A stretch of 64,000 nt of DNA from Auanema rhodensis (GCA_964057225.1 OZ059895.1:19974688-20038687); one strand, 5' to 3'; shown: positions 26,324 through 41,600, counted from the stretch's first letter. The notes: generated from the letters alone by a model not told the origin. A program made the numbers and translations.

Positions 26324-28999
26324 TCCTCGATTTTCACCCTGAAGAATTAATTTTTTCGTTGAATAACATTGTCCATCGTCTTTGCCTTGAAAAAAGGAAT
26401 CTAAAAACATCTACTTTTCGCTAAATTATTTTGAAATTTTTCGAAAAAATTTTTGTCAAAATGTTTTTGGAAGCAATGTTGAGTGTACATGGAAACTCAA
26501 CATACACTAATGCATCATTTTTCAAACGATCATAACTAATTTCTGTATTGAGCTTTTCTCAATGTAGTATAGTGCATTCGATGCGGATTTTTAAGCTGCG
26601 TCGATCTGTGTTATCAGATTTGCGCTAGCTTAAAAATGCACCGAGATATCAACTGATATATGTTCACACTTATATCCTCGATTTTCACCCTGAAGAAATT
26701 ATTTTTTCGTTGAATAACATTGTCCATCGTCTTTGCTTTGAAAAAAGGAATCTAAAAACATCTACTTTTTGCTAAATTATTTTGAAATTTTTCGAAAAAA
26801 TTTTTGTCAAAATGTTTTTGGAAGCAATGTTGAGTGTACATGGAAACTCAACATACACTAATGCATCATTTTTCAAACGATCATAACTAATTTTTGTATT
26901 AAGCGTTTCTCAATGTAGTATAGTGCATTCGATGCGGATTTTTAAGCTGCGTCGATCTGTGTTATCAGATTTGCGCTAGCTTAAAAATGCACCGAGATAT
27001 CAACTGATATAAGTTCACACTTATATCCTCGATTTTCACCCCGAAGAATTAATTTTTTCGTTAAATAACATTGTCCATCGTCTTTGCCTTGAAAAAAGGA
27101 ATCTAAAAACTTCTACTTTTTGCTAAATTATTTTGAAATTTTTCGAAAAAATTTTTGTCAAAATGTTTTTGGAAGCAATGTTGAGTGTACATGGAAACTC
27201 AACATACACTAATGCATCATTTTTCAAACGATCATAACTAATTTTTGTATTAAGCGTTTCTCAATGTAGTATAGTGCATTCGATGCGGATTTTTAAGCTG
27301 CGTCGATCTGTGTTATCAGATTTGCGCTAGCTTAAAAATGCACCGAGATATCAACTGATATAAGTTCACACTTATATCCTCGATTTTCACCCTGAAGAAT
27401 TAATTTTTTCGTTGAATAACAATGTCCATCGTCTTTGCCTTGAGAAAAGGAATCTAAAAACATCTACTTTTTGCTAAATTATTCTGAAATTTTTCGAAAA
27501 AATTTTTGTCAAAATGTTTTTGGAAGCAATGTTGAGTGTACATGGAAACTCAACATACACTCATGCATCATTTTTCAAACGATCATAACTAATTTTTGTA
27601 TTAAGCGTTTCTCAATGTAGTATAGTGCATTCGATGCGGATTTTTAAGCTGCGTCGATCTGTGTTATCAGATTTGCGCTAGCTTAAAAATGCACCGAGAT
27701 ATCAACTGATATAAGTTCACACTTATATCCTCGATTTTCACCCTGAAGAATTAATTTTTTCGTTGAATAACATTGTCCATCGTCTTTGCCTTGAAAAAAG
27801 GAATCTAAAAACATCTACTTTTTGCTAAATTATTTTGAAATTTTTCGAAAAAATTTTTGTCAAAATGTTTTTGGAAGCAATGTTGAGTGTACATGGAAAC
27901 TCAACATACACTCATGCATCATTTTTCAAACGATCATAACTAATTTTTGTATTAAGCGTTTCTCAATGTAGTATAGTGCATTCGATGCGGATTTTTAAGC
28001 TGCGTCGATCTGTGTTATCAGATTTGCGCTAGCTTAAAAATGCACCGAGATATCAACTGATATAAGTTCACACTTATATCCTCGATTTTCACCCTGAAGA
28101 ATTAATTTTTTCGTTGAATAACATTGTCCATCGTCTTTGCCTTGAAAAAAGGAATCTAAAAACATCTACTTTTCGCTAAATTATTTTGAAATTTTTCGAA
28201 AAAATTTTTGTCAAAATGTTTTTGGAAGCAATGTTGAGTGTACATGGAAACTCAACATACACTAATGCATCATTTTTCAAACGATCATAACTAATTTCTG
28301 TATTGAGCTTTTCTCAATGTAGTATAGTGCATTCGATGCGGATTTTTAAGCTGCGTCGATCTGTGTTATCAGATTTGCGCTAGCTTAAAAATGCACCGAG
28401 ATATCAACTGATATATGTTCACACTTATATCCTCGATTTTCACCCTGAAGAAATTATTTTTTCGTTGAATAACATTGTCCATCGTCTTTGCTTTGAAAAA
28501 AGGAATCTAAAAACATCTACTTTTTGCTAAATTATTTTGAAATTTTTCGAAAAAATTTTTGTCAAAATGTTTTTGGAAGCAATGTTGAGTGTACATGGAA
28601 ACTCAACATACACTAATGCATCATTTTTCAAACGATCATAACTAATTTTTGTATTAAGCGTTTCTCAATGTAGTATAGTGCATTCGATGCGGATTTTTAA
28701 GCTGCGTCGATCTGTGTTATCAGATTTGCGCTAGCTTAAAAATGCACCGAGATATCAACTGATATAAGTTCACACTTATATCCTCGATTTTCACCCCGAA
28801 GAATTAATTTTTTCGTTAAATAACATTGTCCATCGTCTTTGCCTTGAAAAAAGGAATCTAAAAACTTCTACTTTTTGCTAAATTATTTTGAAATTTTTCG
28901 AAAAAATTTTTGTCAAAATGTTTTTGGAAGCAATGTTGAGTGTACATGGAAACTCAACATACACTAATGCATCATTTTTCAAACGATCATAACTAATTT
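25973..28999. repeat. 5-copy offset duplication (1,755 bp)
   Basis: Sequence at 25973-27244 (copies 74 to mid-77) matches 27728-28999 (copies 79 to mid-82). Markers are ACTCATG, then ACTTTTCGC with GAGCTTTTC, then GAAATTATT with GCTTTG, then CACCCCGAAG with AACTTCTA. The match ends inside copy 82, where TAATTTCTG replaces TAATTTTTG at base 29000, so the breakpoint lies within a monomer. Confidence 0.82.
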
Positions 29000-29131
29000 C
29001 TGTATTGAGCTTTTCTCAATGTAGTATAGTGCATTCGATGCGGATTTTTAAGCTGCGTCGATCTGTGTTATCAGATTTGCGCTAGCTTAAAAATGCACCG
29101 AGATATCAACTGATATATGTTCACACTTATA

Positions 29132-32100
29132 TCCTCGATTTTCACCCTGAAGAAATTATTTTTTCGTTGAATAACATTGTCCATCGTCTTTGCTTTGAAA
29201 AAAGGAATCTAAAAACATCTACGTTTTGCTAAATTATTTTGAAATTTTTCGAAAAAATTTTTGTCAAAATGTTTTTGGAAGCAATGTTGAGTGTACATGG
29301 AAACTCAACATACACTAATGCATCATTTTTCAAACGATCATAACTAATTTTTGTATTAAGCGTTTCTCAATGTAGTATAGTGCATTCGATGCGGATTTTT
29401 AAGCTGCGTCGATCTGTGTTATCAGATTTGCGCTAGCTTAAAAATGCACCGAGATATCAACTGATATAAGTTCACACTTAGATCCTCGATTTTCACCCTG
29501 AAGAATTAATTTTTTCGTTGAATAACAATGTCCATCGTCTTTGCCTTGAGAAAAGGAATCTAAAAACATCTACTTTTTGCTAAATTATTCTGAAATTTTT
29601 CGAAAAAATTTTTGTCAAAATGTTTTTGGAAGCAATGTTGAGTGTACATGGAAACTCAACATACACTCATGCATCATTTTTCAAACGATCATAACTAATT
29701 TTTGTATTAAGCGTTTCTCAATGTAGTATAGTGCATTCGATGCGGATTTTTAAGCTGCGTCGATCTGTGTTATCAGATTTGCGCTAGCTTAAAAATGCAC
29801 CGAGATATCAACTGATATAAGTTCACACTTATATCCTCGATTTTCACCCTGAAGAATTAATTTTTTCGTTGAATAACAATGTCCATCGTCTTTGCCTTGA
29901 GAAAAGGAATCTAAAAACATCTACTTTTTGCTAAATTATTCTGAAATTTTTCGAAAAAATTTTTGTCAAAATGTTTTTGGAAGCAATGTTGAGTGTACAT
30001 GGAAACTCAACATACACTCATGCATCATTTTTCAAACGATCATAACTAATTTTTGTATTAAGCGTTTCTCAATGTAGTATAGTGCATTCGATGCGGATTT
30101 TTAAGCTGCGTCGATCTGTGTTATCAGATTTGCGCTAGCTTAAAAATGCACCGAGATATCAACTGATATAAGTTCACACTTATATCCTCGATTTTCACCC
30201 TGAAGAATTAATTTTTTCGTTGAATAACATTGTCCATCGTCTTTGCCTTGAAAAAAGGAATCTAAAAACATCTACTTTTTGCTAAATTATCTTGAAATTT
30301 TTCGAAAAAATTTTTGTCAAAATGTTTTTGGAAGCAATGTTGAGTGTACATGGAAACTCAACATACACTAATGCATCATTTTTCAAACGATCATAACTAA
30401 TTTCTGTATTGAGCTTTTCTCAATGTAGTATAAAGCATTCGATGCGGATTTTTAAGCTGCGTCGATCTGTGTTATCAGATTTGCGCTAGCTTAAAAATGC
30501 ACCGAGATATCAACTGATATATGTTCACACTTATATCCTCGATTTTCACCCTGAAGAAATTATTTTTTCGTTGAATAACATTGTCCATCGTCTTTGCTTT
30601 GAAAAAAGGAATCTAAAAACATCTACGTTTTGCTAAATTATTTTGAAATTTTTCGAAAAAATTTTTGTCAAAATGTTTTTGGAAGCAATGTTGAGTGTAC
30701 ATGGAAACTCAACATACACTAATGCATCATTTTTCAAACGATCATAACTAATTTTTGTATTAAGCGTTTCTCAATGTAGTATAGTGCATTCGATGCGGAT
30801 TTTTAAGCTGCGTCGATCTGTGTTATCAGATTTGCGCTAGCTTAAAAATGCACCGAGATATCAACTGATATAAGTTCACACTTATATCCTCGATTTTCAC
30901 CCTGAAGAATTAATTTTTTCGTTGAATAACATTGTCCATCGTCTTTGCCTTGAAAAAAGGAATCTAAAAACATCTACTTTTTGCTAAATTATTTTGAAAT
31001 TTTTCGAAAAAATTTTTGTCAAAATGTTTTTGGAAGCAATGTTGAGTGTACATGGAAACTCAACATACACTAATGCATCATTTTTCAAACGATCATAACT
31101 AATTTCTGTATTGAGCTTTTCTCAATGTAGTATAGTGCATTCGATGCGGATTTTTAAGCTGCGTCGATCTGTGTTATCAGATTTGCGCTAGCTTAAAAAT
31201 GCACCGAGATATCAACTGATATATGTTCACACTTATATCCTCGATTTTCACCCTGAAGAAATTATTTTTTCGTTGAATAACATTGTCCATCGTCTTTGCT
31301 TTGAAAAAAGGAATCTAAAAACATCTACGTTTTGCTAAATTATTTTGAAATTTTTCGAAAAAATTTTTGTCAAAATGTTTTTGGAAGCAATGTTGAGTGT
31401 ACATGGAAACTCAACATACACTAATGCATCATTTTTCAAACGATCATAACTAATTTTTGTATTAAGCGTTTCTCAATGTAGTATAGTGCATTCGATGCGG
31501 ATTTTTAAGCTGCGTCGATCTGTGTTATCAGATTTGCGCTAGCTTAAAAATGCACCGAGATATCAACTGATATAAGTTCACACTTAGATCCTCGATTTTC
31601 ACCCTGAAGAATTAATTTTTTCGTTGAATAACAATGTCCATCGTCTTTGCCTTGAGAAAAGGAATCTAAAAACATCTACTTTTTGCTAAATTATTCTGAA
31701 ATTTTTCGAAAAAATTTTTGTCAAAATGTTTTTGGAAGCAATGTTGAGTGTACATGGAAACTCAACATACACTCATGCATCATTTTTCAAACGATCATAA
31801 CTAATTTTTGTATTAAGCGTTTCTCAATGTAGTATAGTGCATTCGATGCGGATTTTTAAGCTGCGTCGATCTGTGTTATCAGATTTGCGCTAGCTTAAAA
31901 ATGCACCGAGATATCAACTGATATAAGTTCACACTTATATCCTCGATTTTCACCCTGAAGAATTAATTTTTTCGTTGAATAACAATGTCCATCGTCTTTG
32001 CCTTGAGAAAAGGAATCTAAAAACATCTACTTTTTGCTAAATTATTCTGAAATTTTTCGAAAAAATTTTTGTCAAAATGTTTTTGGAAGCAATGTTGAGT

Positions 32101-32641
32101 GTACATGGAAACTCAACATACACTCATGCATCATTTTTCAAACGATCATAACTAATTTTTGTATTAAGCGTTTCTCAATGTAGTATAGTGCATTCGATGC
32201 GGATTTTTAAGCTGCGTCGATCTGTGTTATCAGATTTGCGCTAGCTTAAAAATGCACCGATATATCAACTGATATAAGTTCACACTTATATCCTCGATTT
32301 TCACCCTGAAGAATTAATTTTTTCGTTGAATAACATTGTCCATCGTCTTTGCCTTGAAAAAAGGAATCTAAAAACATCTACTTTTTGCTAAATTATTTTG
32401 AAATTTTTCGAAAAAATTTTTGTCAAAATGTTTTTGGAAGCAATGTTGAGTGTACATGGAAACTCAACATACACTAATGCATCATTTTTCAAACGATCAT
32501 AACTAATTTCTGTATTGAGCTTTTCTCAATGTAGTATAGTGCATTCGATGCGGATTTTTAAGCTGCGTCGATCTGTGTTATCAGATTTGCGCTAGCTTAA
32601 AAATGCACCGAGATATCAACTGATATATGTTCACACTTATA
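29132..32641. repeat. 6-copy offset duplication (2,106 bp)
   Basis: Copies 83-86 (29132-30535) correspond to copies 89-92 (31238-32641). The order is CTACGTTTT, then two GAGAAAAGG/ATTCTG/ACTCATG copies, then a GAGCTTTTC copy. Copy 86 has its own ATTATCTTG and GTATAAAGC changes, and copy 91 has ACCGATATATC. Copies 86-87 and 88-89 also form an overlapping dimer. Confidence 0.75.
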
Positions 32642-34747
32642 TCCTCGATTTTCACCCTGAAGAAATTATTTTTTCGTTGAATAACATTGTCCATCGTCTT
32701 TGCTTTGAAAAAAGGAATCTAAAAACATCTACTTTTTGCTAAATTATTTTGAAATTTTTCGAAAAAATTTTTGTCAAAATGTTTTTGGAAGCAATGTTGA
32801 GTGTACATGGAAACTCAACATACACTAATGCATCATTTTTCAAACGATCATAACTAATTTTTGTATTAAGCGTTTCTCAATGTAGTATAGTGCATTCGAT
32901 GCAGATTTTTAAGCTGCGTCGATCTGTGTTATCAGATTTGCGCTAGCTTAAAAATGCACCGAGATATCAACTGATATAAGTTCACACTTATATCCTCGAT
33001 TTTCACCCCGAAGAATTAATTTTTTCGTTAAATAACATTGTCCATCGTCTTTGCCTTGAAAAAAGGAATCTAAAAACATCTACTTTTTGCTAAATTATTT
33101 TGAAATTTTTCGAAAAAATTTTTGTCAAAATGTTTTTGGAAGCAATGTTGAGTGTACATGGAAACTCAACATACACTAATGCATCATTTTTCAAACGATC
33201 ATAACTAATTTCTGTATTGAGCTTTTCTCAATGTAGTATAGTGCATTCGATGCGGATTTTTAAGCTGCGTCGATCTGTGTTATCAGATTTGCGCTAGCTT
33301 AAAAATGCACCGAGATATCAACTGATATATGTTCACACTTATATCCTCGATTTTCACCCTGAAGAAATTATTTTTTCGTTGAATAACATTGTCCATCGTC
33401 TTTGCTTTGAAAAAAGGAATCTAAAAACATCTACGTTTTGCTAAATTATGTTGAAATTTTTCGAAAAAATTTTTGTCAAAATGTTTTTGGAAGCAATGTT
33501 GAGTGTACATGGAAACTCAACATACACTAATGCATCATTTTTCAAACGATCATAACTAATTTCTGTATTGAGCTTTTCTCAATGTAGTATAGTGCATTCG
33601 ATGCGGATTTTTAAGCTGCGTCGATCTGTGTTATCAGATTTGCGCTAGCTTAAAAATGCACCGAGATATCAACTGATATATGTTCACACTTATATCCTCG
33701 ATTTTCACCCTGAAGAAATTATTTTTTCGTTGAATAACATTGTCCATCGTCTTTGCTTTGAAAAAAGGAATCTAAAAACATCTACTTTTTGCTAAATTAT
33801 TTTGAAATTTTTCGAAAAAATTTTTGTCAAAATGTTTTTGGAAGCAATGTTGAGTGTACATGGAAACTCAACATACACTAATGCATCATTTTTCAAACGA
33901 TCATAACTAATTTTTGTATTAAGCGTTTCTCAATGTAGTATAGTGCATTCGATGCGGATTTTTAAGCTGCGTCGATCTGTGTTATCAGATTTGCGCTAGC
34001 TTAAAAATGCACCGAGATATCAACTGATATAAGTTCACACTTATATCCTCGATTTTCACCCCGAAGAATTAATTTTTTCGTTAAATAACATTGTCCATCG
34101 TCTTTGCCTTGAAAAAAGGAATCTAAAAACATCTACTTTTTGCTAAATTATTTTGAAATTTTTCGAAAAAAATTTTGTCAAAATGTTTTTGGAAGCAATG
34201 TTGAGTGTACATGGAAACTCAACATACACTAATGCATCATTTTTCAACCGATCATAACTAATTTTTGTATCAAGCGTTTCTCAATGTAGTATAGTGCATT
34301 CGATGCGGATTTTCAAGCTGCGTCGATCTGTGTTATCAGATTTGCGCTAGCTTAAAAATGCACCGAGATATCAACTGATATATGTTCACACTTATATCCT
34401 CGATTTTCACCCTGAAGAAATAATTTTTTCGTTAAATAACATTGTCCATCGTCTTTGCCTTGAAAAAAGGAATCTAAAAACATCTACTTTTTGCTAAATT
34501 ATTTTGAAATTTTTCGAAAAAAATTTTGTCAAAATGTTTTTGGAAGCAATGTTGAGTGTACATGGAAACTCAACATACACTAATGCATCATTTTTCAACC
34601 GATCATAACTAATTTTTGTATCAAGCGTTTCTCAATGTAGTATAGTGCATTCGATGCGGATTTTCAAGCTGCGTCGATCTGTGTTATCAGATTTGCGCTA
34701 GCTTAAAAATGCACCGAGATATCAACTGATATATGTTCACACTTATA
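30887..34747. repeat. 11-copy higher-order repeat, first unit (3,861 bp)
   Basis: Copies 88-98. All 11 members match the following unit in order. Rare markers include CTACGTTTT (copies 89 and 95), ACCGATATATC (91), GATGCAGAT (93), CACCCCGAAG with GTTAAATAAC (94, 97), and GAAATAATT with CAACCGATC (98). Reading both units, I found three single-base differences: 33450 G against 37311 T, 33784 A against 37645 T, and 31242 C against 35103 T. That implies about 99.9% identity. Confidence 0.9.
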
Positions 34748-37700
34748 TCCTCGATTTTCACCCTGAAGAATTAATTTTTTCGTTGAATAACATTGTCCAT
34801 CGTCTTTGCCTTGAAAAAAGGAATCTAAAAACATCTACTTTTTGCTAAATTATTTTGAAATTTTTCGAAAAAATTTTTGTCAAAATGTTTTTGGAAGCAA
34901 TGTTGAGTGTACATGGAAACTCAACATACACTAATGCATCATTTTTCAAACGATCATAACTAATTTCTGTATTGAGCTTTTCTCAATGTAGTATAGTGCA
35001 TTCGATGCGGATTTTTAAGCTGCGTCGATCTGTGTTATCAGATTTGCGCTAGCTTAAAAATGCACCGAGATATCAACTGATATATGTTCACACTTATATC
35101 CTTGATTTTCACCCTGAAGAAATTATTTTTTCGTTGAATAACATTGTCCATCGTCTTTGCTTTGAAAAAAGGAATCTAAAAACATCTACGTTTTGCTAAA
35201 TTATTTTGAAATTTTTCGAAAAAATTTTTGTCAAAATGTTTTTGGAAGCAATGTTGAGTGTACATGGAAACTCAACATACACTAATGCATCATTTTTCAA
35301 ACGATCATAACTAATTTTTGTATTAAGCGTTTCTCAATGTAGTATAGTGCATTCGATGCGGATTTTTAAGCTGCGTCGATCTGTGTTATCAGATTTGCGC
35401 TAGCTTAAAAATGCACCGAGATATCAACTGATATAAGTTCACACTTAGATCCTCGATTTTCACCCTGAAGAATTAATTTTTTCGTTGAATAACAATGTCC
35501 ATCGTCTTTGCCTTGAGAAAAGGAATCTAAAAACATCTACTTTTTGCTAAATTATTCTGAAATTTTTCGAAAAAATTTTTGTCAAAATGTTTTTGGAAGC
35601 AATGTTGAGTGTACATGGAAACTCAACATACACTCATGCATCATTTTTCAAACGATCATAACTAATTTTTGTATTAAGCGTTTCTCAATGTAGTATAGTG
35701 CATTCGATGCGGATTTTTAAGCTGCGTCGATCTGTGTTATCAGATTTGCGCTAGCTTAAAAATGCACCGAGATATCAACTGATATAAGTTCACACTTATA
35801 TCCTCGATTTTCACCCTGAAGAATTAATTTTTTCGTTGAATAACAATGTCCATCGTCTTTGCCTTGAGAAAAGGAATCTAAAAACATCTACTTTTTGCTA
35901 AATTATTCTGAAATTTTTCGAAAAAATTTTTGTCAAAATGTTTTTGGAAGCAATGTTGAGTGTACATGGAAACTCAACATACACTCATGCATCATTTTTC
36001 AAACGATCATAACTAATTTTTGTATTAAGCGTTTCTCAATGTAGTATAGTGCATTCGATGCGGATTTTTAAGCTGCGTCGATCTGTGTTATCAGATTTGC
36101 GCTAGCTTAAAAATGCACCGATATATCAACTGATATAAGTTCACACTTATATCCTCGATTTTCACCCTGAAGAATTAATTTTTTCGTTGAATAACATTGT
36201 CCATCGTCTTTGCCTTGAAAAAAGGAATCTAAAAACATCTACTTTTTGCTAAATTATTTTGAAATTTTTCGAAAAAATTTTTGTCAAAATGTTTTTGGAA
36301 GCAATGTTGAGTGTACATGGAAACTCAACATACACTAATGCATCATTTTTCAAACGATCATAACTAATTTCTGTATTGAGCTTTTCTCAATGTAGTATAG
36401 TGCATTCGATGCGGATTTTTAAGCTGCGTCGATCTGTGTTATCAGATTTGCGCTAGCTTAAAAATGCACCGAGATATCAACTGATATATGTTCACACTTA
36501 TATCCTCGATTTTCACCCTGAAGAAATTATTTTTTCGTTGAATAACATTGTCCATCGTCTTTGCTTTGAAAAAAGGAATCTAAAAACATCTACTTTTTGC
36601 TAAATTATTTTGAAATTTTTCGAAAAAATTTTTGTCAAAATGTTTTTGGAAGCAATGTTGAGTGTACATGGAAACTCAACATACACTAATGCATCATTTT
36701 TCAAACGATCATAACTAATTTTTGTATTAAGCGTTTCTCAATGTAGTATAGTGCATTCGATGCAGATTTTTAAGCTGCGTCGATCTGTGTTATCAGATTT
36801 GCGCTAGCTTAAAAATGCACCGAGATATCAACTGATATAAGTTCACACTTATATCCTCGATTTTCACCCCGAAGAATTAATTTTTTCGTTAAATAACATT
36901 GTCCATCGTCTTTGCCTTGAAAAAAGGAATCTAAAAACATCTACTTTTTGCTAAATTATTTTGAAATTTTTCGAAAAAATTTTTGTCAAAATGTTTTTGG
37001 AAGCAATGTTGAGTGTACATGGAAACTCAACATACACTAATGCATCATTTTTCAAACGATCATAACTAATTTCTGTATTGAGCTTTTCTCAATGTAGTAT
37101 AGTGCATTCGATGCGGATTTTTAAGCTGCGTCGATCTGTGTTATCAGATTTGCGCTAGCTTAAAAATGCACCGAGATATCAACTGATATATGTTCACACT
37201 TATATCCTCGATTTTCACCCTGAAGAAATTATTTTTTCGTTGAATAACATTGTCCATCGTCTTTGCTTTGAAAAAAGGAATCTAAAAACATCTACGTTTT
37301 GCTAAATTATTTTGAAATTTTTCGAAAAAATTTTTGTCAAAATGTTTTTGGAAGCAATGTTGAGTGTACATGGAAACTCAACATACACTAATGCATCATT
37401 TTTCAAACGATCATAACTAATTTCTGTATTGAGCTTTTCTCAATGTAGTATAGTGCATTCGATGCGGATTTTTAAGCTGCGTCGATCTGTGTTATCAGAT
37501 TTGCGCTAGCTTAAAAATGCACCGAGATATCAACTGATATATGTTCACACTTATATCCTCGATTTTCACCCTGAAGAAATTATTTTTTCGTTGAATAACA
37601 TTGTCCATCGTCTTTGCTTTGAAAAAAGGAATCTAAAAACATCTTCTTTTTGCTAAATTATTTTGAAATTTTTCGAAAAAATTTTTGTCAAAATGTTTTT

Positions 37701-38608
37701 GGAAGCAATGTTGAGTGTACATGGAAACTCAACATACACTAATGCATCATTTTTCAAACGATCATAACTAATTTTTGTATTAAGCGTTTCTCAATGTAGT
37801 ATAGTGCATTCGATGCGGATTTTTAAGCTGCGTCGATCTGTGTTATCAGATTTGCGCTAGCTTAAAAATGCACCGAGATATCAACTGATATAAGTTCACA
37901 CTTATATCCTCGATTTTCACCCCGAAGAATTAATTTTTTCGTTAAATAACATTGTCCATCGTCTTTGCCTTGAAAAAAGGAATCTAAAAACATCTACTTT
38001 TTGCTAAATTATTTTGAAATTTTTCGAAAAAAATTTTGTCAAAATGTTTTTGGAAGCAATGTTGAGTGTACATGGAAACTCAACATACACTAATGCATCA
38101 TTTTTCAACCGATCATAACTAATTTTTGTATCAAGCGTTTCTCAATGTAGTATAGTGCATTCGATGCGGATTTTCAAGCTGCGTCGATCTGTGTTATCAG
38201 ATTTGCGCTAGCTTAAAAATGCACCGAGATATCAACTGATATATGTTCACACTTATATCCTCGATTTTCACCCTGAAGAAATAATTTTTTCGTTAAATAA
38301 CATTGTCCATCGTCTTTGCCTTGAAAAAAGGAATCTAAAAACATCTACTTTTTGCTAAATTATTTTGAAATTTTTCGAAAAAAATTTTGTCAAAATGTTT
38401 TTGGAAGCAATGTTGAGTGTACATGGAAACTCAACATACACTAATGCATCATTTTTCAACCGATCATAACTAATTTTTGTATCAAGCGTTTCTCAATGTA
38501 GTATAGTGCATTCGATGCGGATTTTCAAGCTGCGTCGATCTGTGTTATCAGATTTGCGCTAGCTTAAAAATGCACCGAGATATCAACTGATATATGTTCA
38601 CACTTATA
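34748..38608. repeat. 11-copy higher-order repeat, second unit (3,861 bp)
   Basis: Copies 99-109, a direct duplicate of copies 88-98. It carries ACCGATATATC in copy 102 and GATGCAGAT in copy 104, exactly 11 copies after their only other occurrences. Matching does not continue beyond the unit on either side: copy 110 is a GAAATTATT/GCTTTG copy ending TTAGA, unlike copy 99. The duplication therefore appears as a single clean tandem event. Confidence 0.9.
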
Positions 38609-41600
38609 TCCTCGATTTTCACCCTGAAGAAATTATTTTTTCGTTGAATAACATTGTCCATCGTCTTTGCTTTGAAAAAAGGAATCTAAAAACATCTACT
38701 TTTTGCTAAATTATTTTGAAATTTTTCGAAAAAATTTTTGTCAAAATGTTTTTGGAAGCAATGTTGAGTGTACATGGAAACTCAACATACACTAATGCAT
38801 CATTTTTCAAACGATCATAACTAATTTTTGTATTAAGCGTTTCTCAATGTAGTATAGTGCATTCGATGCGGATTTTTAAGCTGCGTCGATCTGTGTTATC
38901 AGATTTGCGCTAGCTTAAAAATGCACCGAGATATCAACTGATATAAGTTCACACTTAGATCCTCGATTTTCACCCTGAAGAATTAATTTTTTCGTTGAAT
39001 AACAATGTCCATCGTCTTTGCCTTGAGAAAAGGAATCTAAAAACATCTACTTTTTGCTAAATTATTCTGAAATTTTTCGAAAAAATTTTTGTCAAAATGT
39101 TTTTGGAAGCAATGTTGAGTGTACATGGAAACTCAACATACACTAATGCATCATTTTTCAAACGATCATAACTAATTTTTGTATTAAGCGTTTCTCAATG
39201 TAGTATAGTGCATTCGATGCGGATTTTTAAGCTGCGTCGATCTGTGTTATCAGATTTGCGCTAGCTTAAAAATGCACCGAGATATCAACTGATATATGTT
39301 CACACTTATATCCTCGATTTTCACCCTGAAGAAATTATTTTTTCGTTGAATAACATTGTCCATCGTCTTTGCTTTGAAAAAAGGAATCTAAAAACATCTA
39401 CTTTTTGCTAAATTATTTTGAAATTTTTCGAAACAATTTTTGTCAAAATGTTTTTGGAAGCAATGTTGAGTGTACATGGAAACTCAACATACACTAATGC
39501 ATCATTTTTCAACCGATCATAACTAATTTTTGTATCAAGCGTTTCTCAATGTAGTATAGTGCATTCGATGCGGATTTTCAAGCTGCGTCGATCTGTGTTA
39601 TCAGATTTGCGCTAGCTTAAAAATGCACCGAGATATCAACTGATATATGTTCACACTTATATCCTCGATTTTCACCCTGAAGAAATTATTTTTTCGTTGA
39701 ATAACATTGTCCATCGTCTTTGCTTTGAAAAAAGGAATCTAAAAACATCTACTTTTTGCTAAATTATTTTGAAATTTTTCGAAAAAATTTTTGTCAAAAT
39801 GTTTTTGGAACCAATGTTGAGTGTACATGGAAACTCAACATACACTAATGCATCATTTTTCAAACGATCATAACTAATTTTTGTATTAAGCGTTTCTCAA
39901 TGTAGTATAGTGCATTCGATGCGGATTTTTAAGCTGCGTCGATCTGTGTTATCAGATTTGCGCTAGCTTAAAAATGCACCGAGATATCAACTGATATAAG
40001 TTCACACTTAGATCCTCGATTTTCACCCTGAAGAATTAATTTTTTCGTTGAATAACAATGTCCATCGTCTTTGCCTTGAGAAAAGGAATCTAAAAACATC
40101 TACTTTTTGCTAAATTATTCTGAAATTTTTCGAAAAAATTTTTGTCAAAATGTTTTTGGAAGCAATGTTGAGTGTACATGGAAACTCAACATACACTAAT
40201 GCATCATTTTTCAAACGATCATAACTAATTTTTGTATTAAGCGTTTCTCAATGTAGTATAGTGCATTCGATGCGGATTTTTAAGCTGCGTCGATCTGTGT
40301 TATCAGATTTGCGCTAGCTTAAAAATGCACCGAGATATCAACTGATATAAGTTCACACTTATATCCTCGATTTTCACCCTGAAGAATTAATTTTTTCGTT
40401 TAATAGCATTGTCCATCGTCTTTGCCTTGAAAAAAGGAATCTAAAAACATCTACTTTTTGCTAAATTATTTTGAAATTTTTCGAAAAAATTTTTGTCAAA
40501 ATGTTTTTGGAAGCAATGTTGAGTGTACATGGAAACTCAACATACACTAATGCATCATTTTTCAACCGATCATAACTAATTTTTGTATCAAGCGTTTCTC
40601 AATGTAGTATAGTGCATTCGATGCGGATTTTTAAGCTGCGTCGATCTGTGTTATCAGATTTGCGCTAGCTTAAAAATGCACCGAGATATCAACTGATATA
40701 AGTTCACACTTATATCCTCGATTTTCACCCTGAAGAATTAATTTTTTCGTTCAATAGCATTGTCCATCGTCTTTGCCTTGAAAAAAGGAATCTAAAAACA
40801 TCTACTTTTTGCTAAATTATTTTGAAATTTTTCGAAAAAATTTTTGTCAAAATGTTTTTGGAAGCAATGTTGAGTGTACATGGAAACTCAACATACACTA
40901 ATGCATCATTTTTCAAACGATCATAACTAATTTCTGTATTGAGCTTTTCTCAATGTAGTATAGTGCATTCGATGCGGATTTTTAAGCTGCGTCGATCTGT
41001 GTTATCAGATTTGCGCTAGCTTAAAAATGCACCGAGATATCAACTGATATATGTTCACACTTATATCCTCGATTTTCACCCTGAAGAAATTATTTTTTCG
41101 TTGAATAACATTGTCCATCGTCTTTGCTTTGAAAAAAGGAATCTAAAAACATTTACTTTTTGCTAAATTATTTTGAAATTTTTCGAAAAAATTTTTGTCA
41201 AAATGTTTTTGGAAGCAATGTTGAGTGTACATGGAAACTCAACATACACTAATGCATCATTTTTCAACCGATCATAACTAATTTTTGTATCAAGCGTTTC
41301 TCAATGTAGTATAGTGCATTCGATGCGGATTTTTAAGCTGCGTCGATCTGTGTTATCAGATTTGCGCTAGCTTAAAAATGCACCGAGATATCAACTGATA
41401 TAAGTTCACACTTATATCCTCGATTTTCACCCTGAAGAATTAATTTTTTCGTTCAATAGCATTGTCCATCGTCTTTGCCTTGAAAAAAGGAATCTAAAAA
41501 CATCTACTTTTTGCTAAATTATTTTGAAATTTTTCGAAAAAATTTTTGTCAAAATGTTTTTGGAAGCAATGTTGAGTGTACATGGAAACTCAACATACAC

